A stretch of DNA of 64,000 nucleotides, from the NCBI RefSeq assembly GCF_033958435.1, contig NC_134152.1, forward strand, positions 16,106,001 through 16,170,000. The letters are read 5' to 3'. The notes beneath the pieces were generated by a model. That model made no database searches and was not told the origin of the DNA. It saw nothing but the letters and a program-made list of their open reading frames with translations. The position numbers and the translations under genes were made by a program. Every line of letters begins with the position of its first letter. Positions within the stretch are counted from its first letter, which is position 1. Of this stretch, positions 21,800-33,303 are shown one piece after another. This stretch comes from Carettochelys insculpta (taxonomy: Eukaryota; Chordata; Testudines; Carettochelyidae).

Positions 21800-22318
21800 A
21801 TATTTCACACTGAGTAACAACTGTGTCCAGTTCTGATGCCCAGAATACAAAAAGTGTTTGATAAAGTGGAGAGAGTTCAGAGAAGAGCCACAAGTCTGAT
21901 TAAAAGATTAGAGATGTGCCTTATAGCCATAGACTCAAGAGCTCAATCTATTTCGCTCAACAAAGAGAAACTTAAGTGATGACTTCATTACATTTTATAA
22001 GTATCTACAGTGAAGAACAAATCTTTAATAATTGGCTGTGAAATCTAGCAGACAAAGGTATACCATGATCCAGTAGCTGAAAGCTGAATCTTGGCAAATT
22101 CTGATTGGAAGTATACTATACATTTTAAGTGAAGATAATTCAGTACTGGAACAAGTTACCAGAGCTCATAGTGTGGGTGCTCCAACTCTCCAAGTTTCGA
22201 AATCAAGATTGGATGTTTTGCCAAAAATTGACTCTATGAATTATTGGGGAAAAATGCTATGACCTGTATTATACAGGTGATGATCGTAAGAGTCCCTTCT
22301 GGCTTTGGAATCTATGAA
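21800..22318 (+). repeat. old CR1 LINE fragment (RT C-terminus to 3' end)
   Basis: CR1 C-terminal features are visible in degraded form: AACTGTGTCCAGTTCTGATG (the YCVQF block), AAAGTGGAGAGAGTTCAGAG, then AACAAGTTACCAGAGCTC (the WN.LP block), and a 3' end at TTGGAATCTATGAATC. No frame stays open. It is older than the other CR1 copies. Confidence 0.65.
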
Positions 22319-22698
22319 TCTATCACTGAATGGGATGTGCACAGTAAACTATTTATTAGTAGAAAGGGTGGAAAGGTACATATCGGGCTTGGGTCAGTGT
22401 CCTGTGAGAAAGCTTGCCCTGCTGTTGCCAGCACTGTAGCTACTCCATAGATATACAAAGAGATGACTGACTGGGCACCTCTCACTCATTTAGTATAACC
22501 TTCTCATCAATTTGTTTTAAAACTACTGAAGTTTGCAAGCTAGAATACAAACTCAAGGGTCTCTGTACAGAGCTCAAAAATAACATGGATGAGTGCCGTT
22601 TAAATTTATACATAGCCAGATCCATAGATCCACAGTAGTTGCTGTTGCTTCTCTTTTTGTGTGAAAATTAATATTCAGGCAAGTACTAGGGTGACATT

Positions 22699-22910
22699 TA
22701 GAGCCCTGCAAATCTGCAATCATGCTTCCACATGGAAGCAGATATCTGCGGCTCATTTTTGTGGATATGGATGTGGATTTTCCATCTAGAATCCACAAAT
22801 GTATATATATTTGCTTTATATCCATGGGGATCTGCATCTGTGGGCGTGGATAGCCATGGATCATTTTTATGGACGCAGATAATTTTGTAGCTGCACAGGA
22901 TTCTATTGAT
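22699..22910. mobile_element. decayed hAT-like MITE with GGAT repeats
   Basis: The left side is AGAGCCCTGCAAATCTGCA and the right side TGCACAGGATTCTA, an imperfect inverted repeat. The interior is rich in GGATATGGATGTGGAT-like and ATCCATGG-like words. I recognise it as a class of sauropsid hAT-like repeat, with uncertain boundaries. The minus-strand open frame of 143 codons at 22574-23005 crosses this repeat and is not a credible gene. Confidence 0.45.
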
Positions 22911-23874
22911 ATAAGTGTAAAGTACAAACCAGAGTGCAAACAGACACTGATTAATCCCCGATGCAACTTGGCCAATGCATTTAGTACTGACTTACAAACT
23001 TTCAAACTATTCCAGCCACAGGAGTCATTTTAAAGAGAAAGAAAAACTCGGCTGAAATGGTCTAAACCAGTGTGGTGTTTTGCTGGTGGGCTGGAGTATG
23101 TTGCAACTTCCAAACTTTATTTTCTCTTAAGTCTGTGCTCTGTAAAAGGTAAATGCCATTAGCTGACTTGTGTTCAGTCACTTACCCTTTAGGAGAAGCA
23201 GTTTATTCCACTCCTTTAGAAGAGTCTATCAACGTGAGTGAGATGTTCGAGAAATTAAACTGAGGCAATGCAAAAACCCAGAGAGAACATGCCTCTGCTT
23301 CTTCTGAATTCTCTCCTACCTATCTTTTTAAAAAACACAGCACACACATGAGTATTCCAGCAGCCTTGTTATAAGACATAAAAAGACATGAAGACAGCAA
23401 AGTTGTGTACTTTCAAAGAGCGAATCTTGGTCCTGGATGATGCTAGATTGAACAGTGCTGTATCAGCTGAAGCAGCAGGCAAGCAAAGGTGTTTCCCATC
23501 CCCCAGATGTGCATCCAGAACAAACAAATGTGCAATATGATTGCAATCTGGTTTGGAAGCTAAGAAAGAAAACATTCCCAATGTTAATTTTAAATTAATG
23601 TTTTTACATTTGTGAAGCCACACAAGTAAACTATAAATATGCAAAGCTATTTCAAATGTGCTATCCATAGTTCCTTTACCTAATGTTTGTTAACGGGAAG
23701 ATAATGGGATAGCCAGTACATGCGAAGAAGCTCATTCAGCACTTTTCAGCTAATTTGGTGCATCTCTTGATTTTTTCATACTAGAAATAGCACTACATTA
23801 ATAAACATCAGCAAACTGTAACGACAGCTTCTTTTGCACTGAACATTATTTCATTACTATAGCCCTTATGACAT
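22911..23874. other. unassigned stretch
   Basis: No gene or repeat recognised. Confidence 0.35.
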
Positions 23875-23877
23875 TAT

Positions 23878-24313
23878 GGCTGTGTCTACACGTGCCCCAA
23901 CCTTCGAAATGGCCATGCAAATGGCCATTTCGAAGTCTACTAATGAAGCGCTGAAATGCATATTCAGCGCTTCATTAGCATGCGGGCGGCAGCCGCGCTT
24001 CGAAATTGACGCTCCTTGCCGCCGTGCGGCGCGTCCAGACGGGGCTCCTTTTCGAAAGGACGCCGCCTACTTCGAAGTCCCCTTATTCCCATGAGCTCAT
24101 GGGAATAAGGGGACTTCGAAGTAGGCGGCGTCCTTTCGAAAAGGAGCCCCGTCTGGACACGCCACGCGGCGGCAAGGAGCGTCAATTTCGAAGCGCGGCT
24201 GCCGCCCGCATGCTAATGAAGCGCTGAATATGCATTTCAGCGCTTCATTAGTAGACTTCGAAATGGCCATTTGCATGGCCATTTCGAAGTTTGGGGCACG
24301 TGTAGACACAGCC
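23878..24313. mobile_element. palindromic MITE, copy 3 (best copy)
   Basis: This is a 436-bp near-perfect inverted repeat centred on ATGAGCTCAT (24091-24100). Ends are GGCTGTGTCTACACGTGCCC and its complement, flanked by TAT (23875-23877 and 24314-24316). Each arm holds two smaller palindromes: a subterminal one (CTTCGAAATGGCCAT facing ATGGCCATTTCGAAG) and one with ATGAAGCGCTGAA facing TTCAGCGCTTCAT. Nearly all CpG sites are preserved. Each strand shows open frames of 72-73 codons at mirror positions, a consequence of the palindrome. Confidence 0.9.
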
Positions 24314-24316
24314 TAT

Positions 24317-26355
24317 GTGTGTATTTGCTACTAGATTTTACTTCTCATGCTTTCAACTCTATTATTAACTAATGGACTCTGACTTAGTAACTGAGAGTAC
24401 CCCTTTAAGTCACAGTGAATTCAGGACCCCACTCCTGCACCAGACAGAGTAGATCCTACTATATTTGATCAGACTGAGTAACCGTTCTTAAGCTCATATA
24501 TGAAAATCAGTCAGTGCTGGTAAAATGCCTGACAAATGTTAGTTTCTAGTGGATACTTAACCCCTCTTGTAATTTTAACCTGACACATGTGACATGGACA
24601 TTCCTACTGGACATATACTACCTCAATTTTCTACATCATATTCAAATAATGCGTATTGATTGCATAATATTTTTACATTAATAAATCTGTTAAGCAAAGT
24701 TACCATCTAAGAATAATTTTGAAATGTTAGATATAACACATTTCTACTTCTGGTTTTACTCAACAGAAAAGAAATGTGAGCCGCCAATAAACCCCCAGTC
24801 TTGTAAGATGTTGCATGCCTGCCTTTTCCTGCATCTACATACAGCCCGCTAGACTTCATTGTATTCTGCGTGAGTGCAGGAGTATGTCCTTTTAGATTCA
24901 GTTACAAAATCAAGGGTACAATTTGCAGAAGAGAGAGAAATATGTTATATAAGTTAAAATATTCAGACTCCTGCCCTTAAAGCTTGCTACTCAAACTCAA
25001 ATTTTAGATTCCACAGAGTAAACAAAACAAGGACTCTTCTGTATTTATACAAAAAGTTGACTCTGTGGGCGAAGTGCCCAGTGGGTATGGAGGTGATGAG
25101 TACAAGTTCACAAATTTAAAATACATAGTGAAAAGCTCGAGCTCTGACCACAGCGTCTGACATATCAGATATACAGAAAAGAGTGAGAAAACAATGCACA
25201 GAAATACAGTAAGCTAGAAAACTGCTTGGCTCTCTTTAGGAGCCAATATAATTTAAATTCGTGCTATGGGCTGGACCTGCAAGCAAGAAGCTATATATTG
25301 CTAGGACTAAGGCTTTGTCTACACTACACTAGGCCATCTCAATAAAAGTTGGGCAGCGTAAATGCTGTTTGCCATAACTGTAACATAACTTTAAATAGAG
25401 GTTTGGGGTTAAATGCATTAAGGATGATTAAATGCATTAAGATAATTGGTTTTCTTTAGGAAAAAATGGTAAATTTAGTGCATAACTTGACATTTATTAA
25501 CATCTACATACAAAATCTCAACAGATGTAATGGATATTTCATTAAGTTTTCCAACACGCAAATAAATTATGTGCAGTATAACTAATGTTTAGCTTGTAAT
25601 ACAAATCAACAAAATCAAAGTATTTTAAGTTAAGGGCTGACTTCTTAAACAAAATTTTTCTATATAAGTCAGAAGAGCTACATGATGGATAAATTTGGTC
25701 CCTTGTCAACTTCCTTTATATATTCTCATTCTAAGTGCATAAGAGTTGTGATGTTACGTAAATATATGCTTATGTTTTGGGGTTTTAATCTTCTTCCATA
25801 TACCTCCCAAGTCAATAGCTACATTTTTCAGCCATCTAATTGCTGCACCATTGAGGTAGAGAGAAGTTTCAGTACACCCTACAATCTTCCAATTGTGCAC
25901 TTCTACACCACATGTTTGACCATCTGCATTTGATCTAAGTGGTGACCACATCTGCATGAATATAACAAGGCAGAATATGGTCCTTCAGTGGTCTGTTTCA
26001 GCCTACATCAGACTTTGTTTTTAGCTATATCAACATGAAATCAGGATTAAATGAGGAAATATTAACATATCTTTAACTGTCACTATTAGCTGGCATAGCT
26101 GTAACATACTACTTAAAATCAGATATATAATTAAAAATAAAGCCACTATCATATGATAGAGGTTTTCTGTTGTTAAATAAATGCAGAAAGATTTATCGAA
26201 AATAAACATCAAAATGGTGATTTTGTTTGTAAAGTGGGAGGCACTTATCCCATGGTATATTTTACACCCTGAGGCTTAATTCAGTCATGCAAAGTGAATG
26301 GTGGCGTGCCATTGTTGTCTTTTTAAAGTATTACTCTTTTATGTGATGATGAAAT
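24317..26355. other. unassigned A/T-rich stretch
   Basis: No gene recognised. A fragment GGCTTTGTCTACACTACACT at 25313-25332 resembles the end of a TIR element of the GGCTRTG type, but no partner end was found. Confidence 0.35.
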
Positions 26356-26358
26356 TGA

Positions 26359-26719
26359 GGCTATGTCTACACTAGAGAGTTTTGTCAACAAAACCCAGGG
26401 AGAGTCCAGATTCTCAAGTTGTTCTGTTAACATAAAATTGACAGAATGCAGCACTTTTGTCGGGTAGTCTTATCCCATGCCCCACACCTCTGCCAACAGA
26501 GATCTGTTGAAAGAAAGCCAGTCTGGATGTTCCAGAGGGCCTTCTTGCGCTAGACAGGGTTTCCAGGACACTAGGCAGCTGTCTACTGTGCTTCTGGTTG
26601 GCCATTGGCTCTTGCGATCTGCTTGGCAGTTTGGTTGCAATCTGTCAACAGAAGTTTTGTTGGAAGATATTGTCTGATAAAAACTTCTATCAACAAATCA
26701 CTGTAATCTAGACATAACC
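26359..26719. mobile_element. TIR element, GTCAACA-rich family, copy 1
   Basis: The left end is GGCTATGTCTACACTAGAG and the right end CTAGACATAACC, flanked by TGA (26356-26358 and 26720-26722). The subterminal regions contain TTTTGTCAACAAAAC and CTGTCAACAGAAG. Non-coding. It has the same terminal motif as the palindromic MITEs but a different body. The family also occurs at 28475-28906 and 53721-54575. Confidence 0.75.
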
Positions 26720-26722
26720 TGA

Positions 26723-28371
26723 GGCTATGTCTACACTCTGAGATAAATTTGAATTTATTAACGTTGATTTTGTAATGCTGGATGTTATAAATTTGAATTT
26801 GACTATCCTCACCTCCCTACATGCTCCTCACATAGTCAACTTTTTTCTTCTACACTCAATCAGCAAACATCAACCATTGCAGCAGTGCATTGTGGGAACC
26901 TATCCCACAGTTCCCTCATTCCAGCAGCTTTCTGGTTATGTTCGCTGGTCTTTGACATTATCTTTGCACATGGCATGTACTCATTCCCCTTCTGTGGTAA
27001 GCAAACATCCATTTTTCCAGTTGGATGGAAGGAAAAGTAGGGCATTAACAAAGATTGCAAATTTAACAGAAATCTTCTTCTTCTGTAACTGAATTACCAA
27101 AGATTTCATAAAAATCAGCAAGTGTGTGTCTTCTCAACTGGCCAGCCACTGACTGTCTCCCCTGCCATATGTGCATCCGATCCCTGAAAATAACACAGGG
27201 ACCCTGAAATGCATGGAGAAAGAGTTGATAATAAAGTTTTTAAAAAAAGAGAGTTGCTGAGGGAAGGGTATTTGGCTTCCCAGTTCACTATACAGCTTCT
27301 GTACACAGTCTGTGTTCTCATCTGTCCCTCCCCACCCACTCTCCCATGTGTGAAGGGGTCCAAAGTTAGAAGAAAGAGGATAGAAAAGGCTAGGAAAAAG
27401 GATTTTTGTCTTCCCTCTTCATTACACAGAAATTGCCATCACAAGTGACATCAGCAACACCCCGAAAATCTTAGCTGCCAGGAGAGACTTCCTCCTCCTG
27501 GCAGCTAGCCCCCCCGGTCCTTGATGGGGTGGAGGGCATAGGGAGGTTCAGTGGGGGGGACAGTTGAAGTAGTCCCCTCAGGCAGCAGAAAGGCCCTGAA
27601 AATCTTAGCCACCAAGGGAGACTGCAAGCCCCCAAAATTCTTTCCTGCCCTTGAAGCCCTAACCATGCTCAAGCCAGGACGTGGTGCTGCCTGGCAGAAT
27701 GGTCAGCGCAGAACAGCAGGCATGTCCTTTTATTGGGTTGGGGGCTACCCACATGATGTGGGTGAGCATGAGAAAGACCCCGACTGCATGGTGCCTGTGG
27801 GGGAGGAAGGAGGTTCAAGCACAAATGTAGACCATTGAAAAGAAGTTTCTCAGCCTCTTATGCAAGCATAACCTCCACAACAGTGCATAAAACATACCAA
27901 GTATAGAGACAGAACCACAAACTCCATGCTGGGGCTATTTCTAATGGGTGGAAGTGCTCACAGCACTAACAGCAAAGAAAGAAAGACAATTCTCAGGCTC
28001 GCATACAAACATAAGCCCACAGCCACAGGCTTCCCGGTCCCAATTTGAAATTCACGGTCTTCTTGCTACCTAATTCCTGTGCCCCTGGAGAGCAGAGGCC
28101 AGAGCGGAGCACTGTGGGGCATTGTGGGTTACATACAGGGCACCTCTGAAGGCTAATAAATTTGAATTTAACACATGGCACTTTCACGCTGGCCTTTATT
28201 CAAACTTTTAAATTCAAACTTGATGCTACACCCAGCAGGTTCTGACTATATTATGATATTGATATTAGTGCTCACTAAATCGACCTAATGGTGTTTACAG
28301 TGAGGCAGTCATATGGTAATATTGAGCTAACTGCCTTAAATTTTGACTTATCTCGGAGTGTAGACACAGCC
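26723..28371. mobile_element. Harbinger-like non-autonomous element, copy H1
   Basis: The ends are GGCTATGTCTACACTCTGAG and GAGTGTAGACACAGCC, flanked by TGA (26720-26722 and 28372-28374). Subterminal TTGAATTTATTAA and AATTTGAATTT motifs alternate. The body matches 57912-59876 in several blocks: TAGTCAAC near the left, GGGAACCTATCCCACAGTTC, GGTGCTGCCTGGCAG, CCTTTTATTGGGT, CATTGTGGGTTACATACAGG. A conserved frame (SFYWVGGYPHDV at about 27733-27768) is shared with the other copy but is short and interrupted elsewhere. It probably reflects an ancestral element and not a working gene. The 3-bp duplication fits PIF/Harbinger. Confidence 0.75.
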
Positions 28372-28474
28372 TGAGGGGTTAATACGATTCACTATAGTAA
28401 AATGTAGCAGAGGTGGGTTCTATGCAAGCTTTCCTCTTAGGCCTCCAGATGATCTCAAGTCCTGACATCCCATA

Positions 28475-28906
28475 GGATACATCTACCCAAGCATCATCTG
28501 TCAACAGAAGTGACTGTTGGAAGGGATTTCCTGGCAAACCTTCTGTTGACACGGAAAAGGAGATCAAAAGAACAATCTGCTCTGTCGACAGAGAGCAGCC
28601 AGGCTGCCCAGCCCGCTCTCGACAGAATGACTGACTGGAAGCTCTACAAACAGGGCTGCCCAGTGAACTGAAAGTCTTGGCTGCTGATAAAAGGGCCCCA
28701 GAGCATCTACGTGGCTGTTTTGTTGGCAGGAAACTGTCAAAAGCGGCGTTATACCTGAACCTGGAGAGGTATAATGCTGCCGGTGGATCTGTTGAGTTTT
28801 GTCAACAGACCGTCAAAAAAGTACATTTTGCATGTAGACGCTCCACAGTTTTTTCTGACAAAAAGCACAGTTTTGCTGGGAAAAACCCTGTTGTGTAGAT
28901 GTAGCC
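28475..28906. mobile_element. TIR element, GTCAACA-rich family, copy 2
   Basis: The ends are GGATACATCTAC and GTAGATGTAGCC. Shared words with 26359-26719 and 53721-54575 include CTGTCAACAGAAG, ACAGAGAGCAGCCA, GAAGCTCTACAAACAGGGCT and TTTTGTCAACAGAC. The flanking triplets are ATA and AGA, an imperfect duplication. Non-coding. Confidence 0.65.
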
Positions 28907-29169
28907 AGAGAGTCTCTTTGTCCAGCCCTGATCCATACTAAGGATTCTGGCCTTGTAACTGGCAAGTTACAGAAGCAGTAAATCATCTTCCAGTCCTGTA
29001 ATTCCTGATGTGCCCACACTGGCAAGGCATTTAGCGTGCACTAACTCCCCAGTTGCTGGTGCACCATACAGCAGGCAATCTCCTTCTTGTAGCAATGTTG
29101 AGGTGCTGGACCTCATCAGTGTTTGGGGGAAGAGGAGGTTGTTCATTCCCAGCTGTGCTCCAGCCATAG

Positions 29170-30240
29170 GAATACCAATTGGCTGAGGTCAAGATGGATG
29201 GCTGAAAGGACCAGTGACCAGGATGCCCTGCAGTGCAGCATCAAAGTGAAGGAGTGGTGTGGGAGGAACACTGCTGCACTGGTGCTGCATGCACAACCTG
29301 TTGGTTCTACAAAGAGCTCGATGATCCCACCTCTACTCTGAAGCCCCCCATGGACACCACAGGGGTCATCCTAGACTGAACTGCGCCAGGGGGAGGAGAC
29401 TGTGGACAGAGGCTGAGGGAGATGGGTCCAAGAGACAGAGGATGACTCTGCATCCACAGACTCATACAGTCAGGAGCTATTTTCTACCCGGGATGAGGCT
29501 ATCTAGGTACAGCAGTCCTGTCAAGTGGCTTTGATTTTTGGAAGCACAGAAGCGAGTTTTGGGGGTGGGACAAGCTGCATAAGGGCCAGGACAGAAGCTG
29601 CAATCTCACAGAAGACCCTCCCTTGCTTCCTTCTCGTCGTCAAGCAGCAAAATATCTTCCAGGAAGAACACGGCCTGTGGAGAATGCATGGACGTTATTG
29701 ACTATAGGAATCCCTGTAGTGGTGGCTCTCCCAAAGACATACATGCCCAGGCTACAATAAGACTCAGCATCAATGAATTTCCCTGCCCCAGTGGTCAACT
29801 CGCCATTTTGTGGGTCTTATGTCTTATGTGCATTTGTCCTGAACAGCCAGTTTGTGACAGGTATATGAACAGAATTTGTCTTTAAACTGGGTCATGGCCG
29901 TGCTCTGTCTAGTGTTAACAATGGTCACTCTGTAAGATGTTGCATTTTGGTTTCACAGATTTACCCTGGGGTTCCCAGCCTCCCCAGCTTTCACCAGCTC
30001 AATGGCTGCACTGGGCAAAGAAGTGGCCTCGGACAAGTGGAGAGGACCATTGTGTGACATTGTGCTGCAGGCTGCAACTGAAAAGGAGGACCTGAAGGAG
30101 TGTTGGGAGCAGTGGAGGGAGTGGCAGGAGAATACTGTGCCGGAATGAAGCCACAGACTGGCTCTTGGACATTACAAAGCACCCAGCTGGCACTCTCCAG
30201 GCACTGCAAGGACTACAAACAGAGTAGCTCTGCGATGGCT
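29170..30240 (+). pseudogene. Harbinger accessory Myb/SANT-like protein, decayed
   Basis: The plus strand reads DALQCSIKVKEW near 29221, the pattern of the third helix region of the Myb/SANT-like DNA-binding protein encoded by PIF/Harbinger elements (family pattern Q C..KVKEL). Further on come DDSASTDSYSQELFSTRDEA (29440-29500), ALIFGSTEASFGGGTSC (29530-29575), and a charged C-terminal stretch TEKEDLKECWEQWREWQENT (30080-30137) that could form a coiled coil. Stops and frame changes lie between these blocks, and the N-terminus is not recognised. In this superfamily the Myb-like protein works with the transposase, which lies downstream on the opposite strand in convergent orientation. The assignment rests on the pattern and the neighbour. 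Confidence 0.6.
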
Positions 30241-30649
30241 CCCCCTGCAACTGGTGTTCCAAAACTGTTTTCCATGCACCTCATCATCACTGCATTTTGA
30301 CCACGATCTGGTTCCATTGGCATCCACTGTGTTTCACACCTGCCCCATCACCACAGACTCCCAAAGGCACCCAATGCACCCATCCCCCATGCCAGCCAGT
30401 TTAGCCCTGCCGAACTGTAGCTTCCATTGCACTGCACACCCAACAGCAGGAACACATTCAAATCTGCAAACGTGCTGGGGCCTCATGTTTTTCCCCCTCG
30501 CCCCTCTTCCCCAGGATGCAGATGTGTCATGCTGTGTGGGTGTTCTGTATCTGTGGTTTTCTGGGTTTGAAAACAGTCCTTACTCCATCACATGCAAACA
30601 GGTAAATGCACCCAGCAATCAAAAGGCATTTTTCTACTAAGTGCATCTC

Positions 30650-31830
30650 ACAGCGCAATCAGAGTCCCCCACTAGCAATGCAGCCATGGCACTCCTTTGC
30701 GTGGCAATAAATATTGCTGACTTTCAGCATTCAATTGCCGCCTCAAGGCATCCTAGATCCTTGTGGCCCTGCACTGTGCTCCTCTAACAGTCCTGGTCAA
30801 TCTCAGCCTCCAGACACTGAGCCTCAGCGAACCTTTCACCTTTCCCATCACTAATGGTATGGAGGTTACAGCATACATCTCTAAGTATAGTGTTGTTATT
30901 GTCCAGGTCCACCTTCCCATACAAACTTCACCAGCCACCTTTTAAATGGCCAAAAACTCACTCCATAGTCATTCTGCACCTGCTCAGCCTGTTGCTGAAC
31001 CACTTCTTGCCACTGTCAAGGCTCCCAGTGTACAGCTTCAAGAGCCACAGCATTCTGAGGTAGGTGGCATCTCCCATGATCACAATGGGCATTTTGACTT
31101 CCTCTACAGTGATCTTCTGGTCCTGGGAGAAAGTCTTCGCTTGCAGCTTCAAAGATAGGCCAGTGTTCTGAAAGGTGTGTGTCATGAACCCTTCCACGCT
31201 GGCCTGCATTAATATCCATGAAACACCCCGGTGATCCATAAGTGCTTTGAGAACCATGGAGAAATACCCTTTCCAATTAATATACTTTAAAGCTAAGTGG
31301 TGCGGTGCCAGAACCGGAACATGTACGACATCTCTATGGCCCCTCCGCAGGTGGGGAAGCCCATCGGTGGAAACCCATTCACAATTTCACAAATGTTGCC
31401 CAGACTCACAGGCTTTAAGAGCAGAAAATAATAATGGCCCTGCATGCTTCCATTAATACAAGTCCAACAGTCAACCTTCCCGGGCCACATTGATTGGTGG
31501 CCTACTGGTAATTATCTGGAGTAGTCAGTTTCCACAGTGCAATTGCCACGTGCTTCTCCACTGGCAGGGCAGCTTGAGCCCTTGCGTTGCAGAGTAGTGG
31601 GGTGAGCTCATTACACAGTCCCATGAAATTGGTTTTCCTCATCCAGAAGTTCTGCAGCCACAGTTCATCATCCCAGACTTACATGACAATTGATCCCATC
31701 GTTCACTGCTTGTGTCCCTAGCCCAGAAGTGGCCTTCAACTATGGTCAGCACCTCCGCGAATGCCACAAGACAGCTTGGGTTGTAACTAATCAAGATTAG
31801 CATCTGACTCCTCATTGTCACTGAAGGAAT
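30650..31830 (-). pseudogene. PIF/Harbinger DDE transposase, decayed
   Basis: Minus-strand blocks in family order: ERWDQLSCKSGMM and RTSG near 31720-31650 (N-terminal part); QWRSTWQLHCGN near 31560-31530; GFPPMGFPTCGGAIEMS near 31375-31325, where the family has CGGAIDGTHI, so the first catalytic Asp is Glu here; ALMDHRGVSW (31243-31214); DINAGQRGRVHDTHLSEHW; VKMPIVIMGDATYLRMLWLL (31100-31040), with the second catalytic Asp retained in GDATY; LYTGSLDSGKKWFSNRLS and RCRMTME (about 31020-30958); then ECVFGHLKGGW and CCNLHTISDGKGERF in further frames. Several frameshifts and stops are present. This enzyme family cuts and pastes elements with short TIRs and 3-bp target duplications, as seen for many elements in this window. 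A source copy of this kind could have mobilised them. Confidence 0.8.
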
Positions 31831-31839
31831 AATTCAGCT

Positions 31840-32660
31840 GCCACTCATGACGTGTTCCTGGGAGCTGTCAACATTTTCTTCAACAGATCAGGATCCATTT
31901 CTGCAAACCAAGGAGGCAGAGAACGGAGCACAAAAGCTGTTGGGAGATGGTGCCAAATGTGAAAGGAAGCACAGGCGTTGCTGGCATGCGAAGTGATGCA
32001 CTGCTGGGCATTCTAGGCTGTTTAAAAGCCTACTGGCAATGTCTGTACAAGAAGCAGGACCTGGATGAGGCATCACAGGGGTTGTTGGGATGGAAAGTGG
32101 TGCACCACAGGAAGAAGACCCAAGATTCCCCCATGACACACCTTCCTCCTTCCCACAAGCCTCAGCAGCAGAAGAGGAAGAGGTGCTCTGGGGGGGGAGG
32201 GGGGGCTGTAGATTCGCAGAGCACACCGCTCTGAATAACGCTGTAAGTGCCACTAGTCTGGGCAGGCTGCTGCGCTGGCAGCTGACATGATGCACGCACA
32301 ACAGCCGCGATCTGCTGGTCTAGGAAGAGCTCAACGAGCAGCACTGTAACTACCAGCACTTTGCATCTTCCCAGGAAGACAAAGCCACACTCGCCACTGA
32401 AATCAATGTCAGGAACAAATTCTCGAGCGGTTTTATCTATCACGTAAGTATGACAGTTTGGATCACGGGAATGCCCTTTGGGCTGTCCCCCAGTGTGCTC
32501 ATTCAGCCATTGATACCCACTTCCCTGCCCTCTGGGGCATCCCCCATGCCCTGTTGTGCTGGGTTAGAAGCTGTGGTCGCCTACAGCTGAGGCACAAAGT
32601 CAGGGTTACTTCTCTCCCCACTGTGGAGCAACGCAGGGCTCAGCTATAAGGCTGCTGACA
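31840..32660. other. probable upstream part of the Harbinger element
   Basis: G/C-richer sequence directly upstream of the minus-strand transposase, with a G-run at 32191-32207. It likely holds the transposase 5' region, but I recognise no motif and found no right-hand TIR. The outer boundaries of the autonomous element are therefore open. Confidence 0.35.
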
Positions 32661-33108
32661 GAAATCCAACCCCCCAAAGGTACCAAAATTCCAAATAAAT
32701 CCATCTTACCCCAGGTAAATGTTTGACCCAGAGAAATCTCATAAAGATGTCTGCCCCCTTTATTAATGAAAGGGAGAGATGCTCACTGGTTGCCCCAGCC
32801 TCAGACAACAATTATTTACATGGGGCTTCATGATATAAAAATAGAATAATATACTGATGAAATATAAAAAGTAGGAATTAAGGGTTTGAAAATGAAAACA
32901 GACAGACCAAATCAAGTTACTAAGTTAAAATAAACAAAAGATGCCAGCCATTCCTAATACACTAAGAAACTTGTTACATGCAAATTCTTACCCTATGCGG
33001 TTGTTCTTAGCTCAGGCCATAGTTGACCTGACCTAAGCTCAGCAGCTTTGTCTTCACACTTTAACTACAGATTTTTTGCTTCCATGTCTCTTTATGTGTA
33101 TCCTGTTA
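32661..33108. other. unassigned A/T-rich stretch
   Basis: No gene or repeat recognised. Confidence 0.35.
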
Positions 33109-33303
33109 GGCCTGGTCTACATCAGGGAGCAAAGTTGATCCCAGATACGCAATTCTAGCTATGCCATAAGCTTGTGCTGACTTCCCTTACACCATGCAGG
33201 ATCAATGGCTGAGCTCAAAGAGATTGATTTTGCTGCTTTTTCACAGAGGATCTCCAGAGAATCGATCGTGGTATGTCAAATGTGCAGCAAGTATAGACAT
33301 ACC
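33109..33303. mobile_element. small TIR element (GGCCTGGTCTACATC end)
   Basis: The left end is GGCCTGGTCTACATCAGGGA and the right end GTATAGACATACC. Internal blocks ATACGCAATTCTAGCTATG and AAAGAGATTGATTTTG are shared with 10019-10286. The flanks do not form a clear duplication. Confidence 0.6.

Noticed and set aside
22574..23005. 143-codon minus-strand frame
   Set aside because: It runs through a GGAT-rich decayed repeat (22699-22910) and has no family resemblance.
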